From positions 248,001 through 312,000 of the forward strand of contig CANXME010000553.1 of NCBI GenBank assembly GCA_948144175.1: a stretch of DNA of 64,000 nucleotides, given 5' to 3'. The notes beneath the pieces are model-generated. The model searched no databases, was not told the origin of the DNA, and saw only the letters and a program-made list of their open reading frames with translations. Positions 47,201-57,839 of the stretch are shown piece by piece; position 1 is the first letter of the stretch, and every line of letters begins with the position of its first letter. The translations under genes and the position numbers were made by a program. This stretch comes from Closterium sp. NIES-65 (Eukaryota; Streptophyta; Zygnematophyceae; Desmidiales; Closteriaceae).

Positions 47201-50156
47201 CCCCCCTCCCCCGGACTTCCTTGTGCCGGTTCCCCCCCCGGTAGACCCCCTCCCCCCTCAGGTTCCTGCCCCCTCAGGTGTGTCCCAGGTAGACGCCGTT
47301 GACCCGGTCGAGGTTACTGGTGACTCTGGTGCTGCTGCGGGTGCTGAGCCTGGGGGTGCTGACTCTGGGGGTGCTGTGCGCGGGGGTGCTGAGCCTGGGG
47401 GTGCTACTGCTGGGGGTGCTGGGCCTGAGGGTGCTACTGCGGAGGGTGCGGAGCCTGGGGGTGCTGAGCCGGGGGGTGCTGTGCCTGGAGGTGCTGGGTC
47501 TGGGGGTGCTGGGTCGGGAGCTGCTGAGCCTGGGGGTGCTGAGCTGGGAGCTGCTGAGCCTGGGGGTGCTGCGTCTGGAGCTACTGAGCCTGGGGTTTCT
47601 CCTGCTGCTGCGTCTCGCCGGGAGCCCCTCTCTCCACAGGAGCTGCGCGAGTGGTTCGCTCGCCGCTGGAGGCGTGCTGCTGAGTCTGGAGGTGCTGCTG
47701 GAGCTGGAGCTGGAGCTTCTTCGACCGTCGAGGGTGCGGGTGCAGCCGGTCCCGGAGCTGCTGGCCCTGCAGGTCCTCCTGGAGCTGGAGCTGCTGAGGG
47801 CGTTCGTGCTGAGCCTGCTGCTGTTGGTCCTGCCGCTGGAGGTGTGGGTGGCGCTGGTGCTGTCGCTGAGGGTGCTGGTGCTGTCCCTGCTGAGTCTGGA
47901 GCTGCCGCGCGGCCTCGGCCGTACTTCGTTCCGCTCCTTCAGCAGGTTCTTGGTCTTTCTCCTCCAGTAGAGGGTCCACCGCCTGTCCAGTCGCAGCCCC
48001 TACTGGAGCCTTCCTCTCCGCTGCCTGCTCCCTCTCCTTACACTGGTCCTACTGGAGGTCTTGCTGAGCGTCGTGAGCCTGCGTCTCGTCCCGCGTCGCC
48101 TGTTCGTGCTGCTCGCGCTAGTGGTCGCAGTTCGCGTCAGCGTCCTCCTCCTGTCCCTGGCACGCACCGGATGTCTTTGCGTCCGTCCACTGCTCCTCTG
48201 CGTGCCCCTTTGCCTTCTCCTCCTGAGTCCTCTCTTCCTGCGCTTGCGGACCCTGAGTCGGACTCTCTTCGTGCTGCCAGTCCCACTGTCACGCGTCTGC
48301 TTGCTACTGTTGTCACTGACCCCTCTTTTGAGTCCACTGCTGCGTCTGCTCTAGTCGCTGAGCTCGTCGACTTTGCTGCTCGCTGTCGTCTCGACTACGC
48401 TGCTAGTCTTGTTGCTGAGTCTGCGTCTGTCTGTCCTCCGTCCGTCGGGGGTGAGTGTGCTCTTGGCACAGACGTCCTAGAGGACAGGCAGGAGGAGTTA
48501 CAGTGTCTAACGGCTGCTTCACCTCATCTCGCGTCTGTACTGCTTGCCCCTGAGGGAGACCCGGATGCACTAGACATCCCGACTCCGCGTTCTTACGCGG
48601 AGGCCGTAGAGGGTCCCTACTCCTCTCAGTGGCAGGCAGCTATGGATGCAGAGATGGCTTCCTGGAAGTCCACAGGCACCTACGTTGACGCGGTTCCCCC
48701 TCCTGGGGCGAACATCGTCAGTGGCATGTGGATCTTCAGGGTGAAGCGGCCGCCGGGCTCTCCACCTGTCTTCAAGGCACGGTACGTTGCTCGTGGCTTC
48801 AGTCAGCGGCAGGGAGTTGACTACTTTCAGACCTTCTCTCCCACCCCGAAGATGACTACTCTTCGGGTGCTGCTGCACATAGCCGCTCAGCGCGACTACG
48901 AGCTTCACTCTCTCGACTTCAGCACTGCGTTCTTGCAGGGTAGCCTGCACGAGGAGATCTGGCTTCGCCGTCCACCTGGCTTCACTGGGACTTTCCCTCC
49001 TGGCACCCAGTGGAGCCTCCGACGGCCAGTCTACGGTCTCCGCCAGGCACCGCGTGAGTGGCACGACACACTGAGGACTACGCTTGCGGCTCTTGGGTTT
49101 GCTCCTTCTACTGCTGACCCGTCGCTGTTTCTTCGCACCGACACTTCCCTGCCGCCGTTCTACATCCTCGTGTACGTCGACGACCTGGTCTTTGCCACAG
49201 CGGACACTGCTGGACTCGCCTACGTGAAGTCCGAGCTGTTGAAGAGACACACGTGCACAGACCTGGGTGAACTGCGCAGCTACCTTGGCTTGCAGATCAC
49301 TCGGGACAGAGCACGCCGCACCATTACCTTGACTCAGTCACACATGGTGCAGCAGGTCCTTCAGCGCTTCGGCTTCACGTACTCCTCGCCTCAGGCCACT
49401 CCTCTGCCTACTCGCCACTCACTCTCAGCTCTGCCTTCGGATGAGTCCGTAGAGTCGAGTGGTCCGTATGCGGAGCTTGTTGGCTGCCTCATGTACCTGA
49501 TGACCTGCACACGACCTGACCTTGCATACCCTCTGAGCATTCTTGCACGCTATGTTGCTCCTGGGAGACACAGACCGGAGCACATGGCTGCAGCGAAGAG
49601 GGTATTGCGCTACCTGTGCAGTACGTCAGGCATGGGGCTAGTGCTTGGAGGGCGGGGTCCAGTGGTCCTTACCGGCCACGCGGACGCGTCTTGGGCTGAC
49701 GACCAGGCTACGCAGCGGTCGTCACAGGGTTACACCTTCAGCCTTGGTTCCGGCTCTGTCTCGTGGCGGTCTACTCGCTCGTCTTCGGTTCTCGGCTCCA
49801 GTTGTGAGGCTGAGATCTACGCCGGAGCCATGGCTGCACAGGAGCTTCGCTGGCTCACCTACCTGCTGACTGACCTTGGAGAGCCGCCTCGTTCTCCTCC
49901 AGTGCTGTACGTAGACAACAAGGCCATGCTGGCCTTGTGTCGAGAGCAGCGCTTGGAGCACAGAACGAAGCACATTGCTCTCCGCTACTTCCTTGCTCGT
50001 GAGCTGCAGCAGCGTGGTCAGTTGCGACTTGCGTACGTGGCCTCTGAGGCCAACACTGCTGATGTGTTCACCAAGGCACTTGCGCCTTGTGACCATCAGC
50101 GCTTCTGCACCCAGCTGGGTCTTGTGCCTGTCTTGCCTCACTTGCTCTCCTCTTGA
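44250..50156 (+). CDS. Copia gag-pol polyprotein
   Basis: A single frame of 1968 codons. Gag comes first (FEVWLDDLQLFLQCDRADGL), with a roughly 100-residue Gly-rich insert (45040-45290) and an atypical knuckle-like Cys/His cluster (about 45420-45500). Protease (LDSGASRSFF, about 45806), the GAG-pre-integrase HHCC region (WHHRLGHPS, about 46275), and the integrase core (MDVWGP, DNYSRYT, HSDRGGEF; 46480-46830) follow. Next is a Gly/Ala/Glu/Pro repeat linker (47330-47900), then reverse transcriptase (FLQGSLHEEIWL, YVDD; about 48690-49400) and RNase H (HADASWADD, about 49680-50100). Domain order INT before RT defines the copia superfamily. All catalytic motifs are present. The start is the ATG at 44250; the frame extends only 8 codons further up without an ATG. 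Confidence 0.95.
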   Translation: MATPSVLAFDAEGRAIDFEVWLDDLQLFLQCDRADGLSLFDLTSGASPAPAADADPAVRSKWATRDAAARLAVRRHLPTSERAHFSQYKSAQTLYDAVVARYSSPATAALSRLMLPYLFPDLSAFPTVADLITHLRTSDTRYRAALPAEFCAKNPPPMYIALYYVVARLPDSLRVVRDHFLAVCPTTLTVDLLEKALLAAEKSIVAVGASRGDPRTPIFEGCSPSPLLPSVASAAAADLLGLESVGAASAPSGRRRSSKGKGGKGAGGAGGGGGGGGGGGGGSGGGGGASGGGGGGGGGSSGGDGGGGASGGGGGSGGGGGGGGGGSGGGSGGGSSGGGGGAGRGGTQQRSGSGGGQRSHRQQQQRSRDIPSPQQLREWYAGRQRGGGTGPCTYVLRSGDRAGEQCGGAHATQRCFGRLTDAWRQQFPGASEIPRWDELLRAGVAIFDLDFDAILTAMYVVDYSEENEGYRCFQPDPGIGTAALGACEAAALGASASALSGTGETALSGTESSSSSLTFTLDSGASRSFFRDRTTLSPLARPVAVSLADPSGGPVLSHFSTVLPCPAAPSGTLSGLYLPSFSTNLVSGADLQDGGVHQFTPARQRVTHCTEARTGRHLATFSRRPGSSLYTLTVESPPVPASGQVAASGQVLAAASRSGPESAPCSCRLLSHETLLWHHRLGHPSLPRLRSMASRVLVSGLPQSLPPLPSGPGPSCVPCVEGRLRATPHSSHFPPTEAPLQTLHMDVWGPAPVRGQGYERYFLLVVDNYSRYTTVLPLRSKGAVTEVLIDWIREARLQLRKSFGSDFPVLRLHSDRGGEFSSRLLRDYCRARGIRQTFTLPDSPQQNGIAERRIGMVMDVARTSMMHAAAPHFLWPFAVRYAAHQLNLHPRVSRPAMSPALLWTGKVGDASVFRVWGSRAFVRDLSADKLSPRAAPCVFLGFPTDAPGWQFYHPSSRRVLSSQDVTFDESVPFYRLFPYRTPSLPPPPDFLVPVPPPVDPLPPQVPAPSGVSQVDAVDPVEVTGDSGAAAGAEPGGADSGGAVRGGAEPGGATAGGAGPEGATAEGAEPGGAEPGGAVPGGAGSGGAGSGAAEPGGAELGAAEPGGAASGATEPGVSPAAASRREPLSPQELREWFARRWRRAAESGGAAGAGAGASSTVEGAGAAGPGAAGPAGPPGAGAAEGVRAEPAAVGPAAGGVGGAGAVAEGAGAVPAESGAAARPRPYFVPLLQQVLGLSPPVEGPPPVQSQPLLEPSSPLPAPSPYTGPTGGLAERREPASRPASPVRAARASGRSSRQRPPPVPGTHRMSLRPSTAPLRAPLPSPPESSLPALADPESDSLRAASPTVTRLLATVVTDPSFESTAASALVAELVDFAARCRLDYAASLVAESASVCPPSVGGECALGTDVLEDRQEELQCLTAASPHLASVLLAPEGDPDALDIPTPRSYAEAVEGPYSSQWQAAMDAEMASWKSTGTYVDAVPPPGANIVSGMWIFRVKRPPGSPPVFKARYVARGFSQRQGVDYFQTFSPTPKMTTLRVLLHIAAQRDYELHSLDFSTAFLQGSLHEEIWLRRPPGFTGTFPPGTQWSLRRPVYGLRQAPREWHDTLRTTLAALGFAPSTADPSLFLRTDTSLPPFYILVYVDDLVFATADTAGLAYVKSELLKRHTCTDLGELRSYLGLQITRDRARRTITLTQSHMVQQVLQRFGFTYSSPQATPLPTRHSLSALPSDESVESSGPYAELVGCLMYLMTCTRPDLAYPLSILARYVAPGRHRPEHMAAAKRVLRYLCSTSGMGLVLGGRGPVVLTGHADASWADDQATQRSSQGYTFSLGSGSVSWRSTRSSSVLGSSCEAEIYAGAMAAQELRWLTYLLTDLGEPPRSPPVLYVDNKAMLALCREQRLEHRTKHIALRYFLARELQQRGQLRLAYVASEANTADVFTKALAPCDHQRFCTQLGLVPVLPHLLSS

Positions 50157-50363
50157 CTTCACTTGTACTGTGACATATATATATACCTGCTCTTGCTTGT
50201 CTAGCTTTATATATATGTCTGTACTCTTGCTTGTGAACTGGCCTTTGGCCTTGCTCTTGTGCTCGGACTGTGTGGTGACTTTGTGATCCACCCTGAGCTT
50301 TGCTTTGTCTTGCTTGACTGGTCTTGTGACCCCTTGTTCTCCCCCACTTTGCCTATGGGGGTG

Positions 50364-50499
50364 TGTCAGAACATATCTATAGCTTATACTGCTGTGTAGG
50401 CTGTAGTGGGGTATCCCATAGGGGGTACAACCCAGTTAGGGTTTCATATTTGTACTGCTTTCATTCATAGTTCATTCATTCCTGCTTACTCTTTTCACA
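50364..50499 (+). repeat. 3' LTR of the young copia element
   Basis: 136 bp, identical to 43041-43176. Followed by the GCAGC target copy. Confidence 0.97.
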
Positions 50500-50678
50500 G
50501 CAGCAGTGCGTCCCTGTGTTCAAGCTCGCGTAGCAGCTTTGCCATCAGCCATGGTAGCATTGCTGATCAGCTGTGTGGGAAAGGCTTGGGATTCAGAAGA
50601 TCTGCGAAGGCGTTTTTCAGGGACTGCTTGAAAGCTGCTCAGTTGCAACAGCTGACAGGGACGGAGCGAGTCTTCTAG

Positions 50679-51430
50679 TTTTTTTTTACTAAGCTGCTTA
50701 GTTATTTCTATACTAACCATATGGTTTCAACCTCACGATTTAACTGTTTCAATATATTTCACCAGAATCTGCTGTATTCTGTATTAAGGGTTTATATCGT
50801 GGAAAGGTTTGTTCTCTGATTGTGTCTATAGATTATGCTAAATAACGAATCTGCTTATCCACGCTGAAACTGATGCGAGTATCTATGTTCATTGGGTTCA
50901 GCTTGTGTGAAGGGGCGAAATGACGAGAACAGGCTATGCGAAATGCTGAAGCATGTAACCACTACGCAAAATAGAGTTAGACTCGCCTACAACCCAGATT
51001 CTTCAGCTGTCGTAAACGAAAAGCTGGGCAGTAATTCGTGATCGTCTTGCTTGTCACGAGTATCGTTGGAGCTGAGCTAACAATCATCGTTGAACACGTA
51101 GGCAGTGAACCAGATCGCCTTTTCGCCTCTCCTAATACCGTCTCCACACTTGTGCGGAGTGCTTCTGTTCTGGGGTGCTCGCATGTGAGCTTGCATTGGA
51201 GCCTCGCTGCATGTTGCGCAGCCCATCTCTCGCCCTGGTTACCCGTCGAATCAACTTCCATCTCAATTGCACCCACCCCAGTTTGTTGTGATTGAGCACT
51301 GCCCATCTCAATACTGTTCGGACAGCATTTGAACAAGCACGCTTCACTGAAAACGCCTCCTCACCTCACCCCACCACCACCATCTGCTCTGTTTACCTTA
51401 AAACCCGCAGCCTGAATTACAAAAAAAGTT
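50679..51430. other. No gene recognised
   Basis: Spacer between the end of the PADRE gene and the Mutator-like element. The 3' UTR of the PADRE gene probably occupies its start. Nothing else is supported. Confidence 0.45.
51422..51430. repeat. Left target site duplication of the MULE
   Basis: AAAAAAGTT, 9 bp, matching 62047-62055 exactly. An additional A precedes it. Confidence 0.9.
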
Positions 51431-51784
51431 GGGTAAGTAGCTTTCGCGGGGGTACCACTAGGGACCCCGCGCTTTGTAGGGAGCTACAGTGCCAGCGGGG
51501 GGCACTTTCCGCCCCTCCGTGCCTCAGACAGAGGAATTATAGAAACAACACAAAACTCTTCCCCACATTCACCCACATGGCACAAGTTTCCATGCCAACT
51601 ACTGCACTGAGCAACTTGTCAACTGTGCACAGTTGACTTTTGTCCCTTCTGCCAAATCGAATCCTCACTCTGGGTGGCTCGGCTGCCACTGTTCCGAAAT
51701 CTGTTGAGCTAGTTTGTCGCGCCCTAGATTTCGAAACACAGGCCCAGCTCGCCAGACGGAAACGGAGAACACTAGCATTCCGTC
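51431..51784 (+). repeat. Left terminal inverted repeat of the MULE
   Basis: 354 bp, reverse complement of 61693-62046 with about 3 mismatches and no length change. Long TIRs of this kind mark the Mutator superfamily. Confidence 0.95.
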
Positions 51785-52483
51785 AGGTTGTTTGAATCCC
51801 TTCATCTCACGTACGTTACGTTGCCTCCGTCTGTTGGACTTGTCTAATGCTACTTCACATATTAGGGTTTCCGACAAGTCACAGACTGATGTAAAACTTC
51901 GTTCTAAGTTATTGCGTACGTTGCCTCAAGCTATCTATTAATCAGCATAGGCGCCATGCGTTTTTCTCGAATCTGTGGCCACACCATATCCATTAGTAGG
52001 AGCATCACCTTGTCCCGGATAATGTTTAATTGGCTAGCAACCCAGGATATGAGTTCTGGTTCGTTAAACATGTGCACCCTTTATTTCTCTTCTCCGATCC
52101 TTGCGGTCGATGGTAAGTTTGCTTGATTTCGACCAGCCTATCATAACATCGTACGTGACTTACATAATCTGACTGTGCCATGCGACTTACCTTCCGCATG
52201 ATTGATCGCGCATTTTCTTGCCGTTTATCAACCATGCTACGGACTCCTTGCGGTGGTCTGTACAGAATGCTAAGCTTCACTCACCCCGCAGATGTGTTTC
52301 ATCCACATTTTTTAGTATAATCCACCCTTTTCTTGTCTATCCTTTATTCTCCTGCCTTACATGTGTCTCTTATCTTATGTTTTCAGACTTCCATCACTCG
52401 CAAATTATCGTGTAGACAGAAACCATGTGTGCACAATGTTTAGAAGTTCTCTTTCAAGGTGATCTGACTGATTTACAGATGCA
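51785..52483. other. MULE subterminal region upstream of the transposase
   Basis: AT-richer sequence between the TIR and the transposase frame. It may contain the promoter and a non-coding or short first exon. A TTTAAACAG acceptor-like site at 52587 inside the long frame suggests the true coding exon could start there, with an upstream exon in this stretch that I could not define. Confidence 0.45.
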
Positions 52484-55400
52484 ATGTATGGGATATGCCT
52501 TGTATTGCCGCACGTTCCTTGTTTGGGTTGCATAAAACAACTTACATTTGATTCCTTTACCTTTGCCATTATGTGTTCTTTAAACAGGGCATTTCTTGGG
52601 CAACAGACGGAGGAGATCCGCATATACCAAGGGAAAATCTATGCATCTGTAAGCGCTGCTAGAGATGAGATAGAGAAATATGGCGATAGGTTCAACTTTA
52701 GGCCGTGGTATAGGGACAATAGGCCAGAACGCCTTGACGTGCGTTGCCCTTCTATGAAAGGAAAAGACTGGCCCAAGAATGAGGCCAAAGCATCTGAGGG
52801 TTTTTGTCCGTTTCGGATTGTAGCTACCGGGCCACGAAATTGCTGCTTTAGTGTGAAAACTGTGACGCTGCAGCATGCACACACGTGTGTGCCACGCCCT
52901 GGTCGGATTAGGAGGGAACAGGTTAAGCAATTGGTGCGTGAAGTACATCCTCATACAGTCCTTAGACCTATTGGACTACGAGATATGGTGCGGGAAAAGT
53001 TAGGCGTCGACTGCTGCAATGCTACGTGTGGCCGGTCAATAGATGATGTCACTCGAGAGGATCGTCTAGGTGGAGAGTCGGGTTTCCAATACATTGGTAG
53101 CATCTTAGATGTTTTCAAGCGAAATATCCCATCAAGCGTTGTGTCATTGATGCTGGATGAGAAGAGGTTCTATCGTGCTGCAGTGATTTACCCTGGAGTC
53201 CGTGAGATAGTGAATAATTGCTTCCCGATCATATTTGTAGATGGATGTCACAACAAAGGTAAATGGCGTGGCCACACCCTGAATGCATGCATGATAGATT
53301 GCGAACATAAGCTGGTGAGGTTAGGGAGTGCGTGGGTAGAAGGTGAGAGTGCGAATTCGTGTGAGTATTTTTTGAGCCAGCTGAAGGCAGCTGCCCCTGA
53401 GATGAACACTGCGAGGTTTACATTGATGCATGATCGCGGTAAAGCATGGAAAGCAGCTGCGGCCAGAGTGCTGCCAGGGGCGCGTGAGGCATTTTGCATC
53501 ACACACTTGGTGAGGAATCTCAATTCAAAGTTTGGTTCCGACTGTGATGGCAAGATCGAGCTCGCGGCTGCAGCATTGACCAGAGATGTGTTGCAGGGCT
53601 ACATGGACAAAATCGAGGAAGAGTGCCCTGGGGGGAAGCAATACTTGGAGAGGGATGGATTGGCCGCACATTGGGCTACCTTTCTGTTTGATGCGTCACG
53701 TTTTGGGTGCTATACTTCAAACCCGGTGGAGTCGCATCATGCCTCTATGCACAAGTGGAGGAGGGACAATCCAGCCCAAGTGTTGCTTGCATTCATAACA
53801 CAGCAAGCGAAGGCAATGGAAGAGGGTCGTGGGTTGTATGGGACTCTCGGGGTAGCTGATCTCCCCCCCAAAACAGCAGCTATCATTCGTGCTAATTGTC
53901 AAATGGGGACTCAGTACAAGGTTGAGAAGATTGGCAGAAGTTCGTACCATGTGAGCCGTGAGATTGGAGCTAAGGAGGAGCGTGTGGTGGTGATGGAGGC
54001 AGCGGATCCGAAGAAGGCGCAGTGCACGTGTAATTATTCGAAGTGAGTTATGTGTTTTGATTCTGTTTTTTGAAGTACTTGTCACCTGGTGTTATGCACC
54101 TGGTGTTAGGGGTGTCATTACATGCATTACCTTTTTGTGATCTCTGGCCTTCTCTTGATGTTTGTCATATGATGGATCCTGACATTCGTTTCACACTCAT
54201 TTGATTTTCCCGTACAATTGCAGAGAGTATGGGCTGCCTTGTATGCACATGTTTGCAGTACTGCTCCACAACATCCGGCCGGCGCGTGGCAACGAGTTTG
54301 CAGATGTCCAACAGGCGGTTCAACCCATGATCCACAGGTGTTACACATCAACCGCTTTGAAGGAGCTCTACAGCACGGAGATTCGCACTCTCGACCGCAC
54401 AGAGATAGTACCAGGCAAAACAGTTGAGCCACCAGTGTACCCAAAGAATTCTGGAAGGCCACGCAACAATCGGTTGAGGTCCCATGGTGAGATTGATGGC
54501 AGGAATCTGCGTAGATGTGGGAAGTGTGGGGAGAAAGGGCACAATAGACTGACTTGTGATTTGCGCAAACAATTGAGAGACGCATGGGAGGCACTTCACA
54601 CTCCGGAAGGGCATATGAGTGTGCAAACAGCTACGCAAGCAGAGGCTCAAGTGAATGTGGCGCTGTGCAGTGCATGCAATAGAAGTCACCACAGAGATGT
54701 ACTGTGCGAGCCTAGGAGGCAACATCGTGAACATGAACGACCTCAGAATGGGGAGGGGGTGATGGACGGCAACGAGACTCACGCGGCAGATGGTGAGAAT
54801 GGAGATGTTGAAGTATCAGACGAGGAGGAGGACGGCAGTTCAGAGTCGGAGGGGGAGAGAGAAGAGCAGCCAATGGATGCGGGTGCTGGTGTCCAACAGG
54901 CTGTCCCATCAGTACTCCGTGAAATATTTGGGGAGGCATTTAACGGACTTAATCAATCAGGAAACAACGGAAACATGCGCTCGGGGGGTGTGGGATTATC
55001 AATTCCAACAGCAGCAGAGATTGGAGGATTGGGGGAGATGGGAGGAGCATCCGAGAGTGGAGGATTGGACGAGCGGGGAGGAGCAGGCGACAGCGGGGCG
55101 GGGAGGGGAGGAGAAGAGAGCGGGGCAGGGAGGGGAGGAGCAGCCGAGAACGCGGCGGGTAGGGGAGGAGCAGCAGGGAGCGAGGCGGGGAGGGGAGGAG
55201 CAATCGAGAGTGGGGTAGAGAGGGGAGGAGAAGAGAGCGGGGCAGGGAGGGGAGGAGCAGCCGAGAACGCGGCGGGTAGGGGAGGAGCAGCAGGGAGCGA
55301 GGCGGGGAAGGGAGGAGCAGTCGAGAGTGGGGTAGAGAGGGGAGGAGAAGAGAGCGGGGCAGGGAGGGGAGGAGCAGCCGAGAACGCGGCGGGTAGGGGA

Positions 55401-57079
55401 GGAGCAGCAGGGAGCGAGGCGGGGAGGGGAGGAGCAGTCGAGAGTGGGGTAGAGAGGGGAGGAGCAGCAGGGAGTGGGGCGGGTAGGAGAGGAGCAGCAG
55501 GGATCGGGGCAGGGTTGGGAGGAGCATCAGCAGGGACAGGGAGGGAAGGAGCAGCAGGGAGCGAGGCAGAGAGGGGAGGAGCAGTCGAGAATGGGGTAGG
55601 GAGGGGAGGAGCAGCAGGGAGCGAGGCGGGGAGGGGAGGAGCAGTCGAGAGTGGGGTAGAGAGGGGAGGAGCAGCAGGGAGTGGGGCGGGTAGGAGAGGA
55701 GCAGCAGGGATCAGGGCAGGGTTGGGAGGAGCATCAGCAGGGACAGGGAGGGAAGGAGCAGCAGGGAGCGAGGCAGAGAGGGGAGGAGCAGTCGAGAATG
55801 GGGTAGGGAGGGGAGGAGCAGCAGGGAGCGAGGCGGGGAGGGGAGGAGCAATCGAGAGTGGGGTAGCGAGGGGAGGAGCAGCAGGGAGTAGGGCAGGTAG
55901 GAGAGGAGCAGCAGGGATCGGGGCAGGGTGGGGAGGAGCATCAGCAGGGACAGGGAGGGAAGGAGCAGCAGGGAGCGAGGCAGAGAGGGGAGGAGCAGTC
56001 GAGAATGGGGTAGGGAGGGGAGGAGCAGCAGGGAGCGGGGCGCGGAGGGGAGGAGCAGTCGAGAGTGGGGTAGCGAGGGGAGGAGCAGCAGGGAGCGGGG
56101 CGGGTAGGAGAGGAGCAGCCACAAGTGGGGTAGGGAGGGGAGGAGCAGCAGGGAGCGGGGTGGGTAGGAGAGGAGCAGCCACAAGTGGGGTAGGGAGGGG
56201 AGGAGCAGCAGGGAGCGGGGCGGGTAGGAGAGGAGCAGCCACAAGTGGGGTAGGGAGGGGAGGAGCAGTAGGGAGCGGGGTGGGTAGGAGAGGATCAGCA
56301 GGGATCGGGGCAGGGAGGGGAGGAGCAGAGAGCGGGGCGGGGAGGGGAGGAGCAGAGAGCGGGGCCGGAAGGGGAGGAGCAGCAGCAAGTGGGGCGGGGA
56401 GGGGAGGAGCAGAAAGCGGGGATGGGAGGGTAGGAGCAGCAGTGAGTGGGGCGGGGAAGGGAGGTGCAGGATGGAGTGGTGGAGTGGCGGGTGAGATGGG
56501 AATTGACCACAACAACCCCACACCTGGTGACGCCTCGCAAAACAATGGTGACAACGTGGTTCGTTTTAGACTGAGGCGGATGCAACACGTTCGTCAGCAA
56601 AGACAAGTGGCACCCGAACCGAGAAATATGGATCAAACGCCAGCGGCTGTGGTGGAGGAGGCGGACTCAGAGGCAACGGGCCATACAGACCAGACCCCAG
56701 TCCCTGAGACACAGCAATCAATCGTTGTGGATAATCAAGCGGACCAAAGTGGGGAAATGCAGGATGAACAACAGCATGTGAAGTTGGGGCAGAAGCGACG
56801 CCGCCTGTTGAGGAGGTTGCAGATGCAGCAACGACATCAAAGACGGAAACAGCTGCAGGGCGTGACTCAGCAGGGACAGCACCAGCAGCAGCAGCAGCAG
56901 CAGCCGCAGCAGCAGGGACAACAGGAGCGGCAGGGACAGCAGCGGCAGCAGGGACAGCAGGAGCGGCAGGGACAGCAGCGGCAGCAGGGACAGCAGGAGC
57001 GGCAGGGACAGCAGCAGCAGCAGGGACAGCAGGAGCGGCAGGGACAACAGCAGCAGCAGGGACAGCAGGAGCGGCAGGG

Positions 57080-57144
<65 letters not shown>

Positions 57145-57239
57145 GGCAGCAGATGCTGCGACAACAAATCCAAAATCAAAACCACCAAGAGTGGCCTCAA
57201 TCTCAGCAGCAGCAGCAAGAGCGACACGAGCATCTGTAA
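52484..57239 (+). CDS. MULE transposase with zinc fingers and a long repeat-rich C-terminal tail
   Basis: Exons 52484-54042 and 54224-57239 join in phase (GTGAGT...TTGCAG) and give about 1524 residues. Order: an N-terminal DNA-binding-like region (ASEGFCPFRIVATGP...HTC), the MULE DDE domain with Asp at base 53240 (FVDGCHNKG), Asp at 53432 (LMHDRGKAW), the CITHL motif, and Glu at 53729 (NPVESHH). The SWIM zinc finger CTCNYSKEYGLPCMH spans the intron. A CCHC knuckle (CGKCGEKGHNRLTC, about 54520-54560) follows, then an acidic stretch. After that come about 470 residues of GRGGAAGSEAGRGG-type repeats (55080-56480) and a Gln-rich tail including 21 consecutive CAG codons (57081-57143). The catalytic triad is intact. 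The tail is far longer than in typical MURA-like transposases. The true start may be after the acceptor-like site at 52587. Confidence 0.9.
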
Positions 57240-57839
57240 CAGAGTCAAAAACAACAGAAAAGATTGCAGCAGCAATGACAGGAGCAGCAGAAGACAGTGC
57301 AACGAATGCATCGGCAATTGCAACAGCAAGAGGCCGGGTGGTGGCTGCAATCCTCTTCGCTGCAACAACAATGGTGAACCTTGTGAAACTAGAATATGGC
57401 CTTGTATCATTGTTGACATATCACAACGTATGAAACAAGGCCTTTGTCAACCATCTCCCACTCCCTGCAACCATTCCTGGCTCTCGCTCCATGCTTCTGG
57501 TACCGTACCTGACACAACTCCCTGCTCCCACTAACTGCTATGATGAAGGAGTGTCGTGATTTTTTTTTTAACTATACAACCATGGAAACATTGTGGTCAC
57601 TTTTTTTTCCAGGAATATGTACTGGTATTTGTTGATGGATGCATGCAATCACTATAATGTGCAACTCTGAAAAGCACTAAGTTCTGAAACTGAAGCATTG
57701 TTGTTTCACATCATAAATATGTCACACAACACCACCTAATAGCATGCACACCATTCTATCCTTACCCACAATTACGCATTCGTTATTCAACAGAGGGATC
57801 ACACCTTCGAAATTTCTGTAGTCTCTTATGGGGAGGATA
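57240..57839. other. MULE interior, no gene recognised
   Basis: Transposase 3' region, including an A/T-rich stretch with oligo-T runs. Presumably the 3' UTR and terminator. Confidence 0.4.

Larger units (their letters stand above)
43041..50499 (+). mobile_element. Ty1/copia LTR retrotransposon, whole-looking young copy
   Basis: Identical 136-bp LTRs (43041-43176 and 50364-50499; TGTCAGAACA...TTTTCACA) flank a 7.2-kb interior. A 5-bp target duplication GCAGC (43036-43040 and 50500-50504) is perfect. The primer-binding site TGGTATAGAGCGGG at 43177 resembles the initiator tRNA-Met type. A purine tract (TATGGGGGTG) ends at 50363. The interior has a GC-rich untranslated leader (43177-44249) and a single gag-pol frame. 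It looks whole, with no breaks that I can see. LTR identity implies a very recent insertion. Confidence 0.97.
42582..50678 (+). pseudogene. PADRE (DUF4228) domain gene disrupted by a copia insertion
   Basis: The host reading frame 42582-43040 (153 codons) starts MLPDGSVRLYDLETDRVTARKV and continues ...HDLFAASPSSGFEPMSP, then VLKPGGTYQIVL. This fits the PADRE/DUF4228 domain of plant stress-associated proteins. A Ser/Thr-rich tail follows. At 43040 the copia element enters. After the second GCAGC target copy (50500-50504) the same host frame resumes in phase at 50505 (SASLCSSSRSSFAISHG) and ends at 50678 with 57 more codons. The uninterrupted host protein would thus be about 210 residues. Either the 42582 ATG is the start, or an exon begins after the CGCAG at 42579. 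In this haplotype the gene can only yield a truncated product ending in LTR sequence. The function of PADRE proteins is poorly known. Confidence 0.78.
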
